The translations under genes and the position numbers were made by a program. From contig CAVYEM010000001.1 in NCBI GenBank assembly GCA_963767635.1, positions 868,001 through 932,000 on the forward strand: a stretch of DNA of 64,000 nucleotides, read 5' to 3'. Source of the stretch: CAVYEM01 sp963767635 (GTDB taxonomy: Bacteria > Vulcanimicrobiota > Vulcanimicrobiia > Vulcanimicrobiales > Vulcanimicrobiaceae). Below, piece by piece: positions 38,000 to 46,348 of the stretch. The notes below the pieces were generated by a model. That model ran no database searches. It was not told the origin of the DNA and saw only the letters and a program-made list of their open reading frames with translations. Within the stretch, counting starts at the first letter, position 1; the number at the start of each line of letters is the position of its first letter.

Positions 38000-38463
38000 A
38001 TGGCGTACCTCAGCGCGCTGCGAATGCTCGCGGCGCGCCGCCTCACCGAAGCGCAGCTGTGGCAAAAACTCGAGCGCAAAGGGTTCCCTCACGATGACGT
38101 GCGCGAAGCCGTGGAGCGCTGCAGAGTGGAGCGGTTTGTGGACGATCGCCTTTTCGCGCAGCTGTACGTCACGCAAAAACGCAAGGCCATCGGCAACTCG
38201 CGCTTGGTCGGAGAGCTCGTCCGCAAAGGCATCGATCGCGAGGCCGCGCACGCCGCCGTGCAACACGCGGACTCCACGAAGAAGAACGCCTCGATGCGGC
38301 TTTCGCAAAACTCCTTCGCGGCAAACCGGAAGCCAATTATCCCTCGGCGGCACGTGCGTTGGAACGGTTAGGCTTCCCCGCCTCGCTGATCTATCGCAAA
38401 CTGCGCGAACATGCGGCTCAGTTTGGTCCGTTCGCCGATCTATCGCAGATTGCCGACGGCTAA
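38000..38463 (+). CDS. recX: Regulatory protein RecX, frameshifted
   Basis: About 154 residues of tandem three-helix repeats: ALRMLAARRLTEAQLWQKLERKGF, FVDDRLFAQLYVTQKRKAIG and, after a missing base near 38276, EERLDAAFAKLLRGKPEANY...ALERLGFPASLIYRKLREHA. RecX binds RecA filaments and limits their activity. Location right behind recA is the typical arrangement and implies one transcript. As deposited the frame runs into unrelated sequence after residue 92; the restored frame stops at TAA 38461-38463. Confidence 0.87.
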
Positions 38464-38479
38464 AAGATCGGCGATGCGT

Positions 38480-39421
38480 TCACGCCGGATTATTATCCGA
38501 TTCCGGGACGACTTGGCCGTAGTTTAATATCGCGACCAATAACACGCCGCCGACGCAATTGCCCAAGAACACGGGCACGAGGAAATTGATCACGTATTGC
38601 GTCCACGGCCAGGCGCCGGCGGATACCGCGTAGAGCGCTTCCACGGAACCGGCGATGATGTGGCTGAGTCCCGCCGCACCGACGAGCCACGTGATGATGA
38701 TGACGATCCACGCGCGCTGCGCATTGGCTGCCGGCAACAACCATACCATGAGCGCAATGAGCCAGCCCGCGAGTATGCCGCGCCCGAAAATCTCGCCAAA
38801 GGTCGGATGGAGCGCCTGAAGGCCGATTTGCAAAAACGCGGCTTTCACGTGTTCGGGGAAGATGGACGAATGTGCGCAGACCTGCGCAAACGCCGCCGCA
38901 CCGATGAGGTTGGTGACGAGCACGATTCCCCACAAGCGAGCCATCTGCACGAGCTTCTTGGATTTGTCGGGATCGTCCAGCACGGGAAGAATCGCGGTAA
39001 GCGTATTTTCGGTGAACAGTTGCTGCCGTCCCAAAACCACGATGAGAAAACCGAGCGTGTATCCGAAGTTCTCGACCAGCGTTCGCCACGGCGCATCCGG
39101 CATATACGTGCGCAAAATGCCGGTGCCTACTAGGGAGAATCCCATCGACAGGCCGGCGGCTAGACCGGAGAACGCGAGCGCGAGCGCGGGCCGCCCGATT
39201 TCGGCTTCGCCTTCGCGGCGCACCGTTTCAAACACGACCGCAGCGCGCAGCGAAGTACGCTTGCGAACTTCGTGCTCTTCATCCTTGGTCAGCTGAACGA
39301 GATTACCCGGCGTTTCTTGAGGGGCCTCGTTCTGCTCCTCAGAGGGGCTTTCGTCCTCTGCCACGGCGGGGACTTTACCCCGTGTCCGCGCTCGGTTAAC
39401 GCCGGGCACTACTCGTGGCAT
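38480..39421 (-). CDS. Formate/nitrite transporter family channel (FocA/YfdC-like)
   Basis: Up to 313 residues with an acidic, charged N-terminus (AEDESPSEEQNEAPQE) and six membrane helices. FNT signatures are seen in LAFSGLAAGLSMGFSLVG, LIVVLGRQQLFTENTLTAIL and FLVPVFLGNCVGGVLLVA. The longer cytosolic N-terminus is typical of the YfdC branch, whose substrate is not established. ATG 39421 overlaps the divergent response-regulator ATG in a shared CATG, leaving no promoter space; GTG 39364 (starting MAEDESPS) is a plausible alternative. Confidence 0.87.
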   Translation of the reverse strand: MPRVVPGVNRARTRGKVPAVAEDESPSEEQNEAPQETPGNLVQLTKDEEHEVRKRTSLRAAVVFETVRREGEAEIGRPALALAFSGLAAGLSMGFSLVGTGILRTYMPDAPWRTLVENFGYTLGFLIVVLGRQQLFTENTLTAILPVLDDPDKSKKLVQMARLWGIVLVTNLIGAAAFAQVCAHSSIFPEHVKAAFLQIGLQALHPTFGEIFGRGILAGWLIALMVWLLPAANAQRAWIVIIITWLVGAAGLSHIIAGSVEALYAVSAGAWPWTQYVINFLVPVFLGNCVGGVLLVAILNYGQVVPESDNNPA

Positions 39422-40110
39422 GCCGGCTTTGAAGGTGCTTTTGGCTGAAGACGATCCGTCGATTCGCGAGCTGCTCCACCATCATTTGCAGCGCGAGGGA
39501 TTCGAGGTCGTCGCGGTGAGCGACGGCAATGCCGCGCTGCGCGGGGCGCGCGTTTTCGCCGATGTGATGATTTTGGATATCGGCTTGCCGGCCATAGACG
39601 GCTTTGAAGTCGCGCGCATGCTCCGGCGGGAAAAGCGCGACATACCGATCGTGATGCTCACCGCACGCACGGAAGAAATCGATCGCATCGTGGGCATCGA
39701 ACTGGGCGCGGACGATTACATTTGCAAGCCGTTTTCGCCGCGTGAGGTCGTAGCGCGCGTGAAGGCCGTGATGCGGCGGACCGGGCACACGTACGACGAG
39801 CGGCCCGCGCTGCTGCGCTTTGGCCGCTTAGAGATCGACGAGGCGGCGCGCGAAGTGCGCGTGGACGGCTGCGAGGTCAAACTCAAACCGCGTGAGTTTT
39901 CGCTCTTGCTGGTCCTTGCGAGCAATCCGGGTGTGGCGCTTTCGCGGCGAACGCTGCTCGAAGAAGGTATGGGGCTTCGATTTCGACGGCGACGAACGCA
40001 CCGTCGACGTGCACGTTCGCCGGGTGCGCTGCCGCATCGAAGAGGAGCGCCAACTGCCGCCGATGGTGCAGACGGTGCATGGCTTCGGATACAAGTTCGC
40101 GCCCGCGTAA
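39420..40110 (+). CDS. OmpR-family winged-helix response regulator, frameshifted
   Basis: About 229 residues. The receiver domain has VLLAEDDPSIRELL, phospho-Asp in DVMILDIGLPAIDG, TAR and KPFSPREVVARV. The DNA-binding domain starts FGRLEIDEAAREVRVDG and continues, after one extra G near 39965, as LLEEVWGFDFDGDERTVDVH...PPMVQTVHGFGYKFAPA, the canonical recognition helix and wing. The restored stop overlaps the kinase start by 32 bases, confirming the frame. Targets unknown. Confidence 0.9.
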
Positions 40111-41251
40111 GCGTCCGCCGCGCCTCCAATCGCTGCTGCACCCGTTGGCGCAGGCAGTCTCACACGTTCCGATCCCACTGCTGGTGCTTCGTCTGCCGCA
40201 GTTCGAACGCATCGCGTGGCGCGAGGGCAAACGCGCCGCGCAGCGGTTGGAGCGCGCGACTACGGCCGCCTTTCTGGAAGCGTCGGGTTGCGCTCTACGC
40301 ATCGGCGATCTCGTGGGACACGATGCCGGAAGCGACGTGTTTGTCATCGTCATGGCGGCGCGGTCGCCCGAATCGCGGATTCCTTTGCCGATCGATTGCG
40401 CGGCCGTTCTTGAGCGCGTAGCCGCCGCGATGTCGTCGTGCGCCGACATGCGCATTGAAACCGGTTGGACGCTGCTGCGCCGTTTCGAGCCTGCGGACGG
40501 GCTCGCTCCTGAAATAGAGGCGGCCCTCGAGCGCGGCGCGCGCGAACGTGAACGCACGGAGTTTTTTGCGGCCGTCGCTCACGAACTTCGTACTCCGCTC
40601 ACGTCGATTCGCGGGTATCTGGAAACCCTGCTGGAAGAACCGGCGGACACCGTAACTTCGCGCCGGTTTCTCGAAACGGCGCGGCGTGAAGCGCTGAGAA
40701 TGGGCCGGTTGCTGGACGGCATGTTCGAATTCTCGCTGCTGGACCTTTCGGCGGAAGCGCTGCTGGGTCACGCTTGCGAGATGTCGCGGCAGATTGGTTT
40801 GGCATGCGAGGTGGTCCGACCGCTCGCGATCGGACGGCGCATTGGAATGCGTGAGGCCGAAGGGCGCGACGTCTGGGCGTGCATCGAGCCGGACGCGTGT
40901 TTGCAGATGCTCGTGAATCTGCTCGACAACGCGATCAAATACGGACGGGAAGGCGGCTGCGTGTCCGTCGCCGCGCAGATCCGCGGCGACGACGCCGTCA
41001 TTGCGATTGACGACGACGGGCCCGGCATCGCGCCGGGCGAACGTGAGTCGATTTTCGGGCTGCGCGTTCGCGGTGCGCAGTCAGTCAGCCGTCCGGGCAC
41101 CGGCATTGGCCTGGCGATCGTGAAAATGATCGTGGAACGCGCCGGCGGAACGATTTCGGTAACTGAGTCGTCGCTGGGCGGAGCGCGTTTCGAAGTCACG
41201 CTGCCGGCACGCGCGGCGGTCAGGGCGGAGTCGACCGCGGCGGCGTCGTAG
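40079..41251 (+). CDS. Sensor histidine kinase, apparently cytoplasmic
   Basis: 390 residues. An N-terminal region of about 150 residues resembles a degenerate GGDEF/PAS-like sensor without membrane helices. The dimerisation/phosphoacceptor box is FFAAVAHELRTPLTSIRGYL (His near 165), followed by the ATPase domain: N box LVNLLDNAIKYG, G1 DDDGPGIAP and G2 GTGIGLAIVKMIVERAGG. It should phosphorylate the overlapping response regulator. Lack of a transmembrane segment suggests an internal signal. Confidence 0.9.
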   Translation: MASDTSSRPRKRPPRLQSLLHPLAQAVSHVPIPLLVLRLPQFERIAWREGKRAAQRLERATTAAFLEASGCALRIGDLVGHDAGSDVFVIVMAARSPESRIPLPIDCAAVLERVAAAMSSCADMRIETGWTLLRRFEPADGLAPEIEAALERGARERERTEFFAAVAHELRTPLTSIRGYLETLLEEPADTVTSRRFLETARREALRMGRLLDGMFEFSLLDLSAEALLGHACEMSRQIGLACEVVRPLAIGRRIGMREAEGRDVWACIEPDACLQMLVNLLDNAIKYGREGGCVSVAAQIRGDDAVIAIDDDGPGIAPGERESIFGLRVRGAQSVSRPGTGIGLAIVKMIVERAGGTISVTESSLGGARFEVTLPARAAVRAESTAAAS

Positions 41252-41261
41252 ATGTCTGCCC

Positions 41262-41594
41262 GTGGCAATTCAGCGGCCGCGGTTCGCCCATCGCAGCGAA
41301 GATGAATTCGCTCGGCTCCTGGACTTCTATCGTATCGCGTGGTTGTACGAACCGTGCAGCTTTCCCATCGTGCGCGACGCCCACGACAATGTTTTGGAAT
41401 GGTTCACGCCGGATTTTTACTTGCCGCAATACGATCTGTTCTTGGAGATCACGGTCCAGAATGCACGCCTGCAGTCGCGTAAGAACCGGAAGGTCCGCCT
41501 TCTGCGCAGCGCCTATCCCGACGTAGCGATCAAACTCTTTACACGCCGCGACGTCGAACGCGTGTTTTCGAACAGACTGCAGCGCGCCTCGTGA
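41262..41594 (+). CDS. PD-(D/E)XK nuclease-like small protein
   Basis: 110 residues. The core EDEFARLLDFYRIAWLYEP...TPDFYLPQYDLFLEITVQ followed by RKNRKVRLLRSAYPDVAIKLF has the E...D-x(n)-ExT/K layout of restriction-endonuclease-fold proteins (DUF559/VRR-like), with the Asp of TPDF and Glu of FLEITV as candidate metal ligands. The usual catalytic Lys is replaced by Thr or Gln, so activity is uncertain. It lies 19 bases upstream of hpt. A link to purine salvage or DNA repair is speculative. Confidence 0.6.
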   Translation: MAIQRPRFAHRSEDEFARLLDFYRIAWLYEPCSFPIVRDAHDNVLEWFTPDFYLPQYDLFLEITVQNARLQSRKNRKVRLLRSAYPDVAIKLFTRRDVERVFSNRLQRAS

Positions 41595-41613
41595 GCGCGC
41601 CCGTGAACGCGCG

Positions 41614-42144
41614 GTGATTGCCGAGCGTCTGTTCGATCGCGCGGCCATAGCCGGGAGGGTCGAAGCGCTGGGCGCTGCCATCGCTGCAGATTATGCCGAT
41701 AAAAATCCGATGATCGTTGGAGTGCTGACCAGCTCCGCAATTTTCCTTGCCGACCTCACGCGCGCCATCGATATTCCGTGCGAGTTCGATTTTATCGCTC
41801 TGAGCCGGTATGCCGGTAGCAAAGAAGCGCACGCGGAGCCGGAAGGCATTCGGTTTGTCAAAGACACCTCGGCCTCGGTCGAGGGCCGGCACGTCGTGCT
41901 CGTGGAGGACACCATCGATACGGGACTTACGCTGCAATACGTCACCACTACGCTGCGTGCGCGCGCGCCGGCATCACTGGAAGTGTGCACCTTGCTGGAT
42001 CGGCCGCATCGCCGCATAGCGGGCGTGCCGGTCAAATATCGCGGGTTCGAGATTCCGGACGTGTTCGTGGTGGGATACGGGCTAGACTACAAAGGCCGGT
42101 ACCGGGAATTGCCGGAGCTCTACGCGCACGGCAGTTGGCCTTAG
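41614..42144 (+). CDS. hpt: Hypoxanthine(-guanine) phosphoribosyltransferase
   Basis: 176 residues starting at GTG. The PRPP-binding motif is VVLVEDTIDTGLTLQYV; the N-terminal IVGVLTSSAIFLADLTRAI corresponds to the usual GVLKGAFPF loop, with SS in place of KG. The purine-binding end is VKYRGFEIPDVFVVGYGLDY. It salvages hypoxanthine or guanine to IMP/GMP with PRPP. It follows a nuclease-like gene and precedes a GH125 gene by 7 bases. Confidence 0.92.
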   Translation: MIAERLFDRAAIAGRVEALGAAIAADYADKNPMIVGVLTSSAIFLADLTRAIDIPCEFDFIALSRYAGSKEAHAEPEGIRFVKDTSASVEGRHVVLVEDTIDTGLTLQYVTTTLRARAPASLEVCTLLDRPHRRIAGVPVKYRGFEIPDVFVVGYGLDYKGRYRELPELYAHGSWP

Positions 42145-42151
42145 ACGATCG

Positions 42152-43451
42152 ATGAAACGCATACTTTTTATCTTGTTATCGCTGATGCTGGGGATGTCTG
42201 CCGCAACGTCCGCCCTCGAGTTGCAGTCCATCGAACGAGCTGCCGACGGATATCAAAACTCCAACGCCAGACTGCAAGAGATGTTCCGCACGGCGTTGCT
42301 CGACACGACCAAGCTGGCTCAAGTCGCACCAGATGGCACGGCATACGTGAAGACGGGCGACATTCCCGCGGAATGGCTGCGCGATTCCAGCGCTCAAGTC
42401 CGGCCGTACCTCTACTATGCCAAGCGCGATGCGAATATACGATTGCTATTGCGCGGCATCATCGCGCGCCAAGCTCGGTACGTCGCAATCGACCCGTATG
42501 CGAATGCCTTTACGCTCGACTATCGCGTTTGGGAAGAAAAGTTCGAGCTCTGATTCGCTGGCATATCCCCTCACGCTGGCGTGGAGTGATTGGCACGTGA
42601 CCGGCGATGCGTCCGTATTCGACGGGAACGAGTCCAAGGCGTTCGATGCCATTCTGGCGACCATGCAGCGCGAACAGGATCATCCGCGCGACTCGCGCTA
42701 CACGCACAACGAGCTGCTGGACGGCCGCGGCAGGCCTACCGGCTATACGGGCATGATCTGGACGGGCTTCCGTCCCTCGGACGACGCCTGTTACTACAAT
42801 TTCCTCATTCCGTCCGAGATGTTCGCCGTGGTGGCGCTCGGCGACATGGCGGAGATCGAGCGCGAGGTCTATCACAACCTCATCAAGGCCCACGAAGCCC
42901 AGTCGCTGCGCGACGAAGTCCAGCGCGGCATCCAGCGCTACGGCATCGTGCCGGTTTCCAAATACGGCTACATCTACGCGTACGAAGTCGACGGCCTGGG
43001 TCACGCCATTCTTACGGACGACGCCAACGTTCCCAGTTTGCTTTCGGCGCCGTACATCGGCTATACGTATCCGACCGATCGCTACTATCTCAACACGCGC
43101 GCGTTTTTGCTCTCGCAGGACAATCCGTCGTACTACACGGGCAACGTGGCCAGAGGAATCGGTAGCTACCACACGCCGGATCATTGGGTATGGCCGCTTG
43201 CGATGGTGATGGAAGGGCTTACCGCCGCTTCGCGAACGGAAAAGCAGGACGTGCTCAACCAGCTGCTTGCGATCGATCCCGGCGATCATCTGCTGCACGA
43301 ATCGTTCGATCCCAACGATCCCAAGCGCTTCACGCGCACGGATTTCGGTTGGCCCAACGCACTTTTCAGCGAATTCGTGTTGACCTCGTTTCAAGGCGTC
43401 AGTCAAATACCGATGGGGGACGCGTCGGATCTCGAATTCATGAACGAGTGA
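42152..43451 (+). CDS. Glycoside hydrolase family 125 (exo-alpha-1,6-mannosidase-like), secreted, frameshifted
   Basis: About 433 residues. A signal peptide (MKRILFILLSLMLGMSAATSA) precedes an (alpha/alpha)6 barrel. Family motifs are TGDIPAEWLRDSSAQVRPYL, MIWTGFRPSDDACYYNFLIP, YAYEVDGLGHAILTDDANVP and GIGSYHTPDHWVWPLAM. GH125 enzymes are metal-independent exo-alpha-1,6-mannosidases. The frame is interrupted at about 42548, where one extra base within GAGCTCTGAT creates a TGA; removal gives KFELDSLAYPLTLAW. An exported mannosidase implies use of external mannans or glycans. Confidence 0.87.
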
Positions 43452-43750
43452 CCCGAAGCTTGTCCTTCGAAGTCGAAGCTTGTCATGCTGAGCTTGTCGA
43501 AGCATCGCGGAACAACGACCCTTCGACAGGCTCAGGGTGACAAACCCGAAGCTTGTGCTTCGAAGTCGAAACTTGTCATGCTGAGCTTGTCGAAGCATCG
43601 CTGAACCACGACCCGAACCTTGTGCTTCGAAGTCGAAGCTTGTCATGCTGAGCTTGTCGAAGCATCGCGGAACCACGACCCTTCGACAGGCTCAGGGTGA
43701 CAAGCCCGAAGCTTGTGCTTCCAAGTCGAAGCTTGTCATGCTGAGCTTGT

Positions 43751-44260
43751 TTATTGGAGACCCCTCCCTTGGGGATGTCGAAGACGTTTCCCAATGAGGG
43801 CTCCCTGGGCGGCCACGCTGCACTGAGTTTAATGGCCTTGACCACGATCGACAGGTTGGCGGGCCGCCCATGAGATCGACAACGACCGGACAGTATCGTA
43901 GGCCGCAGCGCCTGGAAGCACAAGGCAGGTCTGAGCGATCCGGAGATCCTCGCGCCAACGACGTGAGGTGAGGATGAGTTGCATTCTGGGTCTGGATATC
44001 TCAAAAGAAACCATCGATGGGTTTTTGCTGAGCGAGCGCGGCGAGGCTTGGAAACAAATTGCCAACAACAGCAAGGGCATTGAGCAGCTCAAGCGTTGGC
44101 TGGTGAATCGTCACGTAAGGGAGTTGCATGTGTGCATGGAAGCATACCCGGAACCTATTACGAGAACGTCGCTGAAGCGCTGGCAGATGCTGGTTAGTCG
44201 TGAGTGTTGTCAATCCATTGCAGGTGAAAGCATTCTCGCAGAGCATGTTTCGCGGAAAAC
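43751..44260 (+). mobile_element. IS110-family insertion sequence remnant
   Basis: Sequence unlike the surrounding repeats begins at about 43751, directly after a truncated CATGCTGAGCTTG repeat unit, with a 220-base non-coding left part followed by a broken IS110 transposase. The right end is lost: the sequence passes at CGCGGAAAACC (44251) back into a repeat unit with which it shares CGCGGA. IS110 elements have no terminal inverted repeats, and their left non-coding end encodes the bridge RNA in characterised members; a remnant of that region may lie at 43760-43965. Confidence 0.7.
43974..44258 (+). pseudogene. IS110-family transposase, N-terminal fragment, frameshifted and truncated
   Basis: MSCILGLDISKETIDGFLL carries the first catalytic Asp of the DEDD (RuvC-like) domain. 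ERGEAWKQIANNSKGIEQLK and RHVRELHVCMEA follow, the last supplying the Glu. The expected continuation TGTYYENVAEALADAG and VSVVNPLQVKAFSQSMFRGK is present but in two other frames, at about 44140-44190 and 44190-44258. The C-terminal Tnp_20 serine domain is missing. It cannot encode a functional transposase. The flanks are repeats on both sides. Confidence 0.8.
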
Positions 44261-44835
44261 CACGACCCGAAGCTTGTGCTGAGCCGGTCGCATCGACAGG
44301 CTCAGGATGACAAACCCGAGCTTGTGTTGAGCTTGTCGAAGCGACAAGCCAGGGTGACAAGCCCGAGCTTGTCCTTCGAAGTCGAAACTTGTCATGCTGA
44401 GCTTGTCGAAGCATCGCGGAACCACGACTTGAAGCTGCGCCGAGCGCGTCGAAACGACAGGATCAGGGTGAACAAGCCCGAAGCTTGTCCTTCGAAGTCG
44501 AAGCTTGCCATGCTGAGCTTGTCGAAGCATCGCGGAACCACGACCCGAAGCTTGTGCTGAGCCGGTCGAAGCGACAGGCTCAGGGTGACAAGCCCGAAGC
44601 TTGTGCTGAGCCGGTCGAAGCGACAGGCTCAGGGTGACAAGCCCGAAGCTGTGTTGAGCTTGTCGAAGCGACAGGCTCAGGGTGACAAGCCCGAAGCTTG
44701 TGCTGAGCTTGTCGAAGCGACAGGCTCAGGGTGACAAGCCCGAAGCTTGTGCTGACCTTGCCGACGCGACGGGTTGGAGGCTGACGAAACGGGAGAGGGT
44801 GACAAGGCCGCCCGGCCCTTCAACAGTCTAGTAAC

Positions 44836-44976
44836 CAATGGCCCGAAGGGCCATACCCAACAGATCAGAATTCTCGGGGCCGAAGGCCGGGGGGCCGCGG
44901 CGGCTCTGCCGACGGGGGCGAGGAGCGCCCTTCGCAATTTCTCAGGACAGGCTACGCTTGGATTCGCCACTTTCAC
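44836..44976. repeat. Dispersed GC-rich repeat, copy 3 (longest)
   Basis: Contains ATGGCCCGAAGGGCCAT, an inverted repeat, then ATTCTCGGGGCCGAAGGCCG, GGCGGCTCTGCCGACGGG and CTCAGGACAGGCTACGCTTG. The left part matches copy 1 (24416-24515) and the right part matches copy 2 (35820-35900), so this appears to be the fullest copy in the window. It lies between the repeat island and purA. Confidence 0.65.
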
Positions 44977-45010
44977 TTCAGGGTGACAAAACGACGCTGA
45001 CGGAGACGTA

Positions 45011-46221
45011 GTGCGACCCGCAGACATCATCGTAGGCATTCAATGGGGCGACGAGGGCAAGGGCCGGATCGTCGACTATTATGCGGGCGACTACGACGTC
45101 GTGGCGCGTTTTGGCGGTGGAGACAATGCCGGACATTCCATTCGCGTGGGCGATCGTAAACTCGCGCTGCGCATCGTGCCGTCGGGCGTACTGCAGGCAC
45201 GCTGCGAATTGTTCATCGGCGGTGGAACCGTCGTCAGGCTTTCGGGCTTGATCGCGGAACTGGACTCCTTGCGCGACGTGGGCGTGAACACTGCGCGCGT
45301 GCGCATCTCCGACCGTGCTCACGTCGTGTTTCCCTATCACGCCGCAGCCGACAAAGCGAGCGAAGAAGCACGCGGCGCGCAGCCCATCGGAACGACGGGG
45401 CGCGGTATCGGTCCCGCGTACGTCGACAAAGTTGCACGCTCCGGAATTACGTTCGGCGATCTGCTCGACGAAGTGCGCCTAGCGGATAAACTGCGCTTCA
45501 AAGGCGCGCAAGAACTGGTGCCGCAGACTCTTCAGGAGCTCGATCGGGTTCGACCCCTCATCGTGGACGGCGTCGAGTATCTGCACGGCGCGCTTGCAAA
45601 CGATCGCCGCATTCTCATCGAAGGCGCGCAGGGATCGCTGCTGGATGTTGGATACGGCACGTATCCCTACGTGACGACTCCCACACCATTGCCGGTGGCG
45701 CGTGTACCGGGCTGGGCATCGGTCCGACGGCCGTCGGGCAGGTTGTCGGAGTGCTCAAAGCCTACTGCACGCGCGTCGGCGGCGGGCCGTTCCCCTCGGA
45801 GCTGAGCGACGAAGACGGCGAACGCCTACGCGCGAACGGGGCGGAATTCGGGGTCGTAACGGGCCGTCCGCGGCGCTGCGGGTGGTTGGATGTCCCGGCC
45901 GCGCACTACGCAGCGCGCATTAACGGGCTGACCGGCATCGTGCTCACCAAACTCGACGTTTTGACGGGATTCAAGCGCGTAGGCATGGTCGTGGGATACC
46001 GCCTCGGCGGCAAGCCGGTCGCCTTCGGCGCGGTGGGCACGCCGGGTCTGGAGCCGCAGCTCGAGTATCTGGAGGGTTGGAGCGAAGATCTGCGCGGCGT
46101 TCGCCGCATCGAAGATCTCCCGCCCGCGGCGCTCGCGTACGTCCGGCGCATCGAATCCATGCTAGGGGTCCCGATCCAATGCGTCTCCGTCGGGCCCGAG
46201 CGAAGCGAATTGGCGATGTAG
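45011..46221 (+). CDS. purA: Adenylosuccinate synthetase, frameshifted
   Basis: About 403 residues. GIQWGDEGKGRIVDYY holds the P-loop and catalytic Asp; GGGDNAGHSI holds the catalytic His; GTTGRGIGPAY, LIEGAQGSLLDVGYGTYPYV and VLTKLDVLTGFKRV are family motifs. It condenses IMP and Asp with GTP in AMP synthesis. A missing base near 45676 breaks the frame; the restored join is VTSSHTIAGGACTGLGIGPTA, an almost invariant stretch. The GTG start has GGAG six bases upstream. Purine synthesis genes other than hpt are not nearby. Confidence 0.93.
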
Positions 46222-46312
46222 AGGCGTACCGGCCCTAAATCCCCCCGGCTCTGCGGGCAAGATTACTGCTTTGCACACCTGTTAAGATTTCTGTGGGCTT
46301 GAAATCGTATCG

Positions 46313-46339
46313 TAAAGCGCCGTAGATAACGTCCGATAC
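46313..46339 (+). promoter_or_regulatory. Sigma-28 (FliA)-type promoter upstream of fliF
   Basis: TAAA at 46313-46316, a 15-base spacer, and TCCGATAC at 46332-46339. The enterobacterial/Bacillus flagellar consensus is TAAA-N15-GCCGATAA, so 10 of 12 positions match with exact spacing. Predicted transcription start is about 46346, just before the fliF open frame. The cognate sigma factor gene is at 31918. Confidence 0.65.
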
Positions 46340-46348
46340 AGTGGTTAA

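Larger units (their letters stand above)
43457..44765. repeat. Non-coding island of palindromic CTTCGACAGGCTCAGGGTGACA-type repeats
   Basis: About 1.3 kb made almost entirely of two alternating short repeats: a CATGCTGAGCTTGTCGAAGC-type unit and a CGACAGGCTCAGGGTGACAA-type unit, separated by variants of CCCGAAGCTTGTGCTTCGAA. At least five copies of the first and eight of the second are present, in both orientations because each is near-palindromic. Apparent reading frames here are repeat artefacts. An IS110-type remnant interrupts the array at about 43751-44260. A smaller related array lies at 53493-53668. Confidence 0.85.

Noticed and set aside
43452..44990. Several short frames within the repeat island as genes
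   Set aside because: Their translations simply repeat the same Lys/Leu/Arg or Gln/Ala/His strings produced by the repeat units in each frame.
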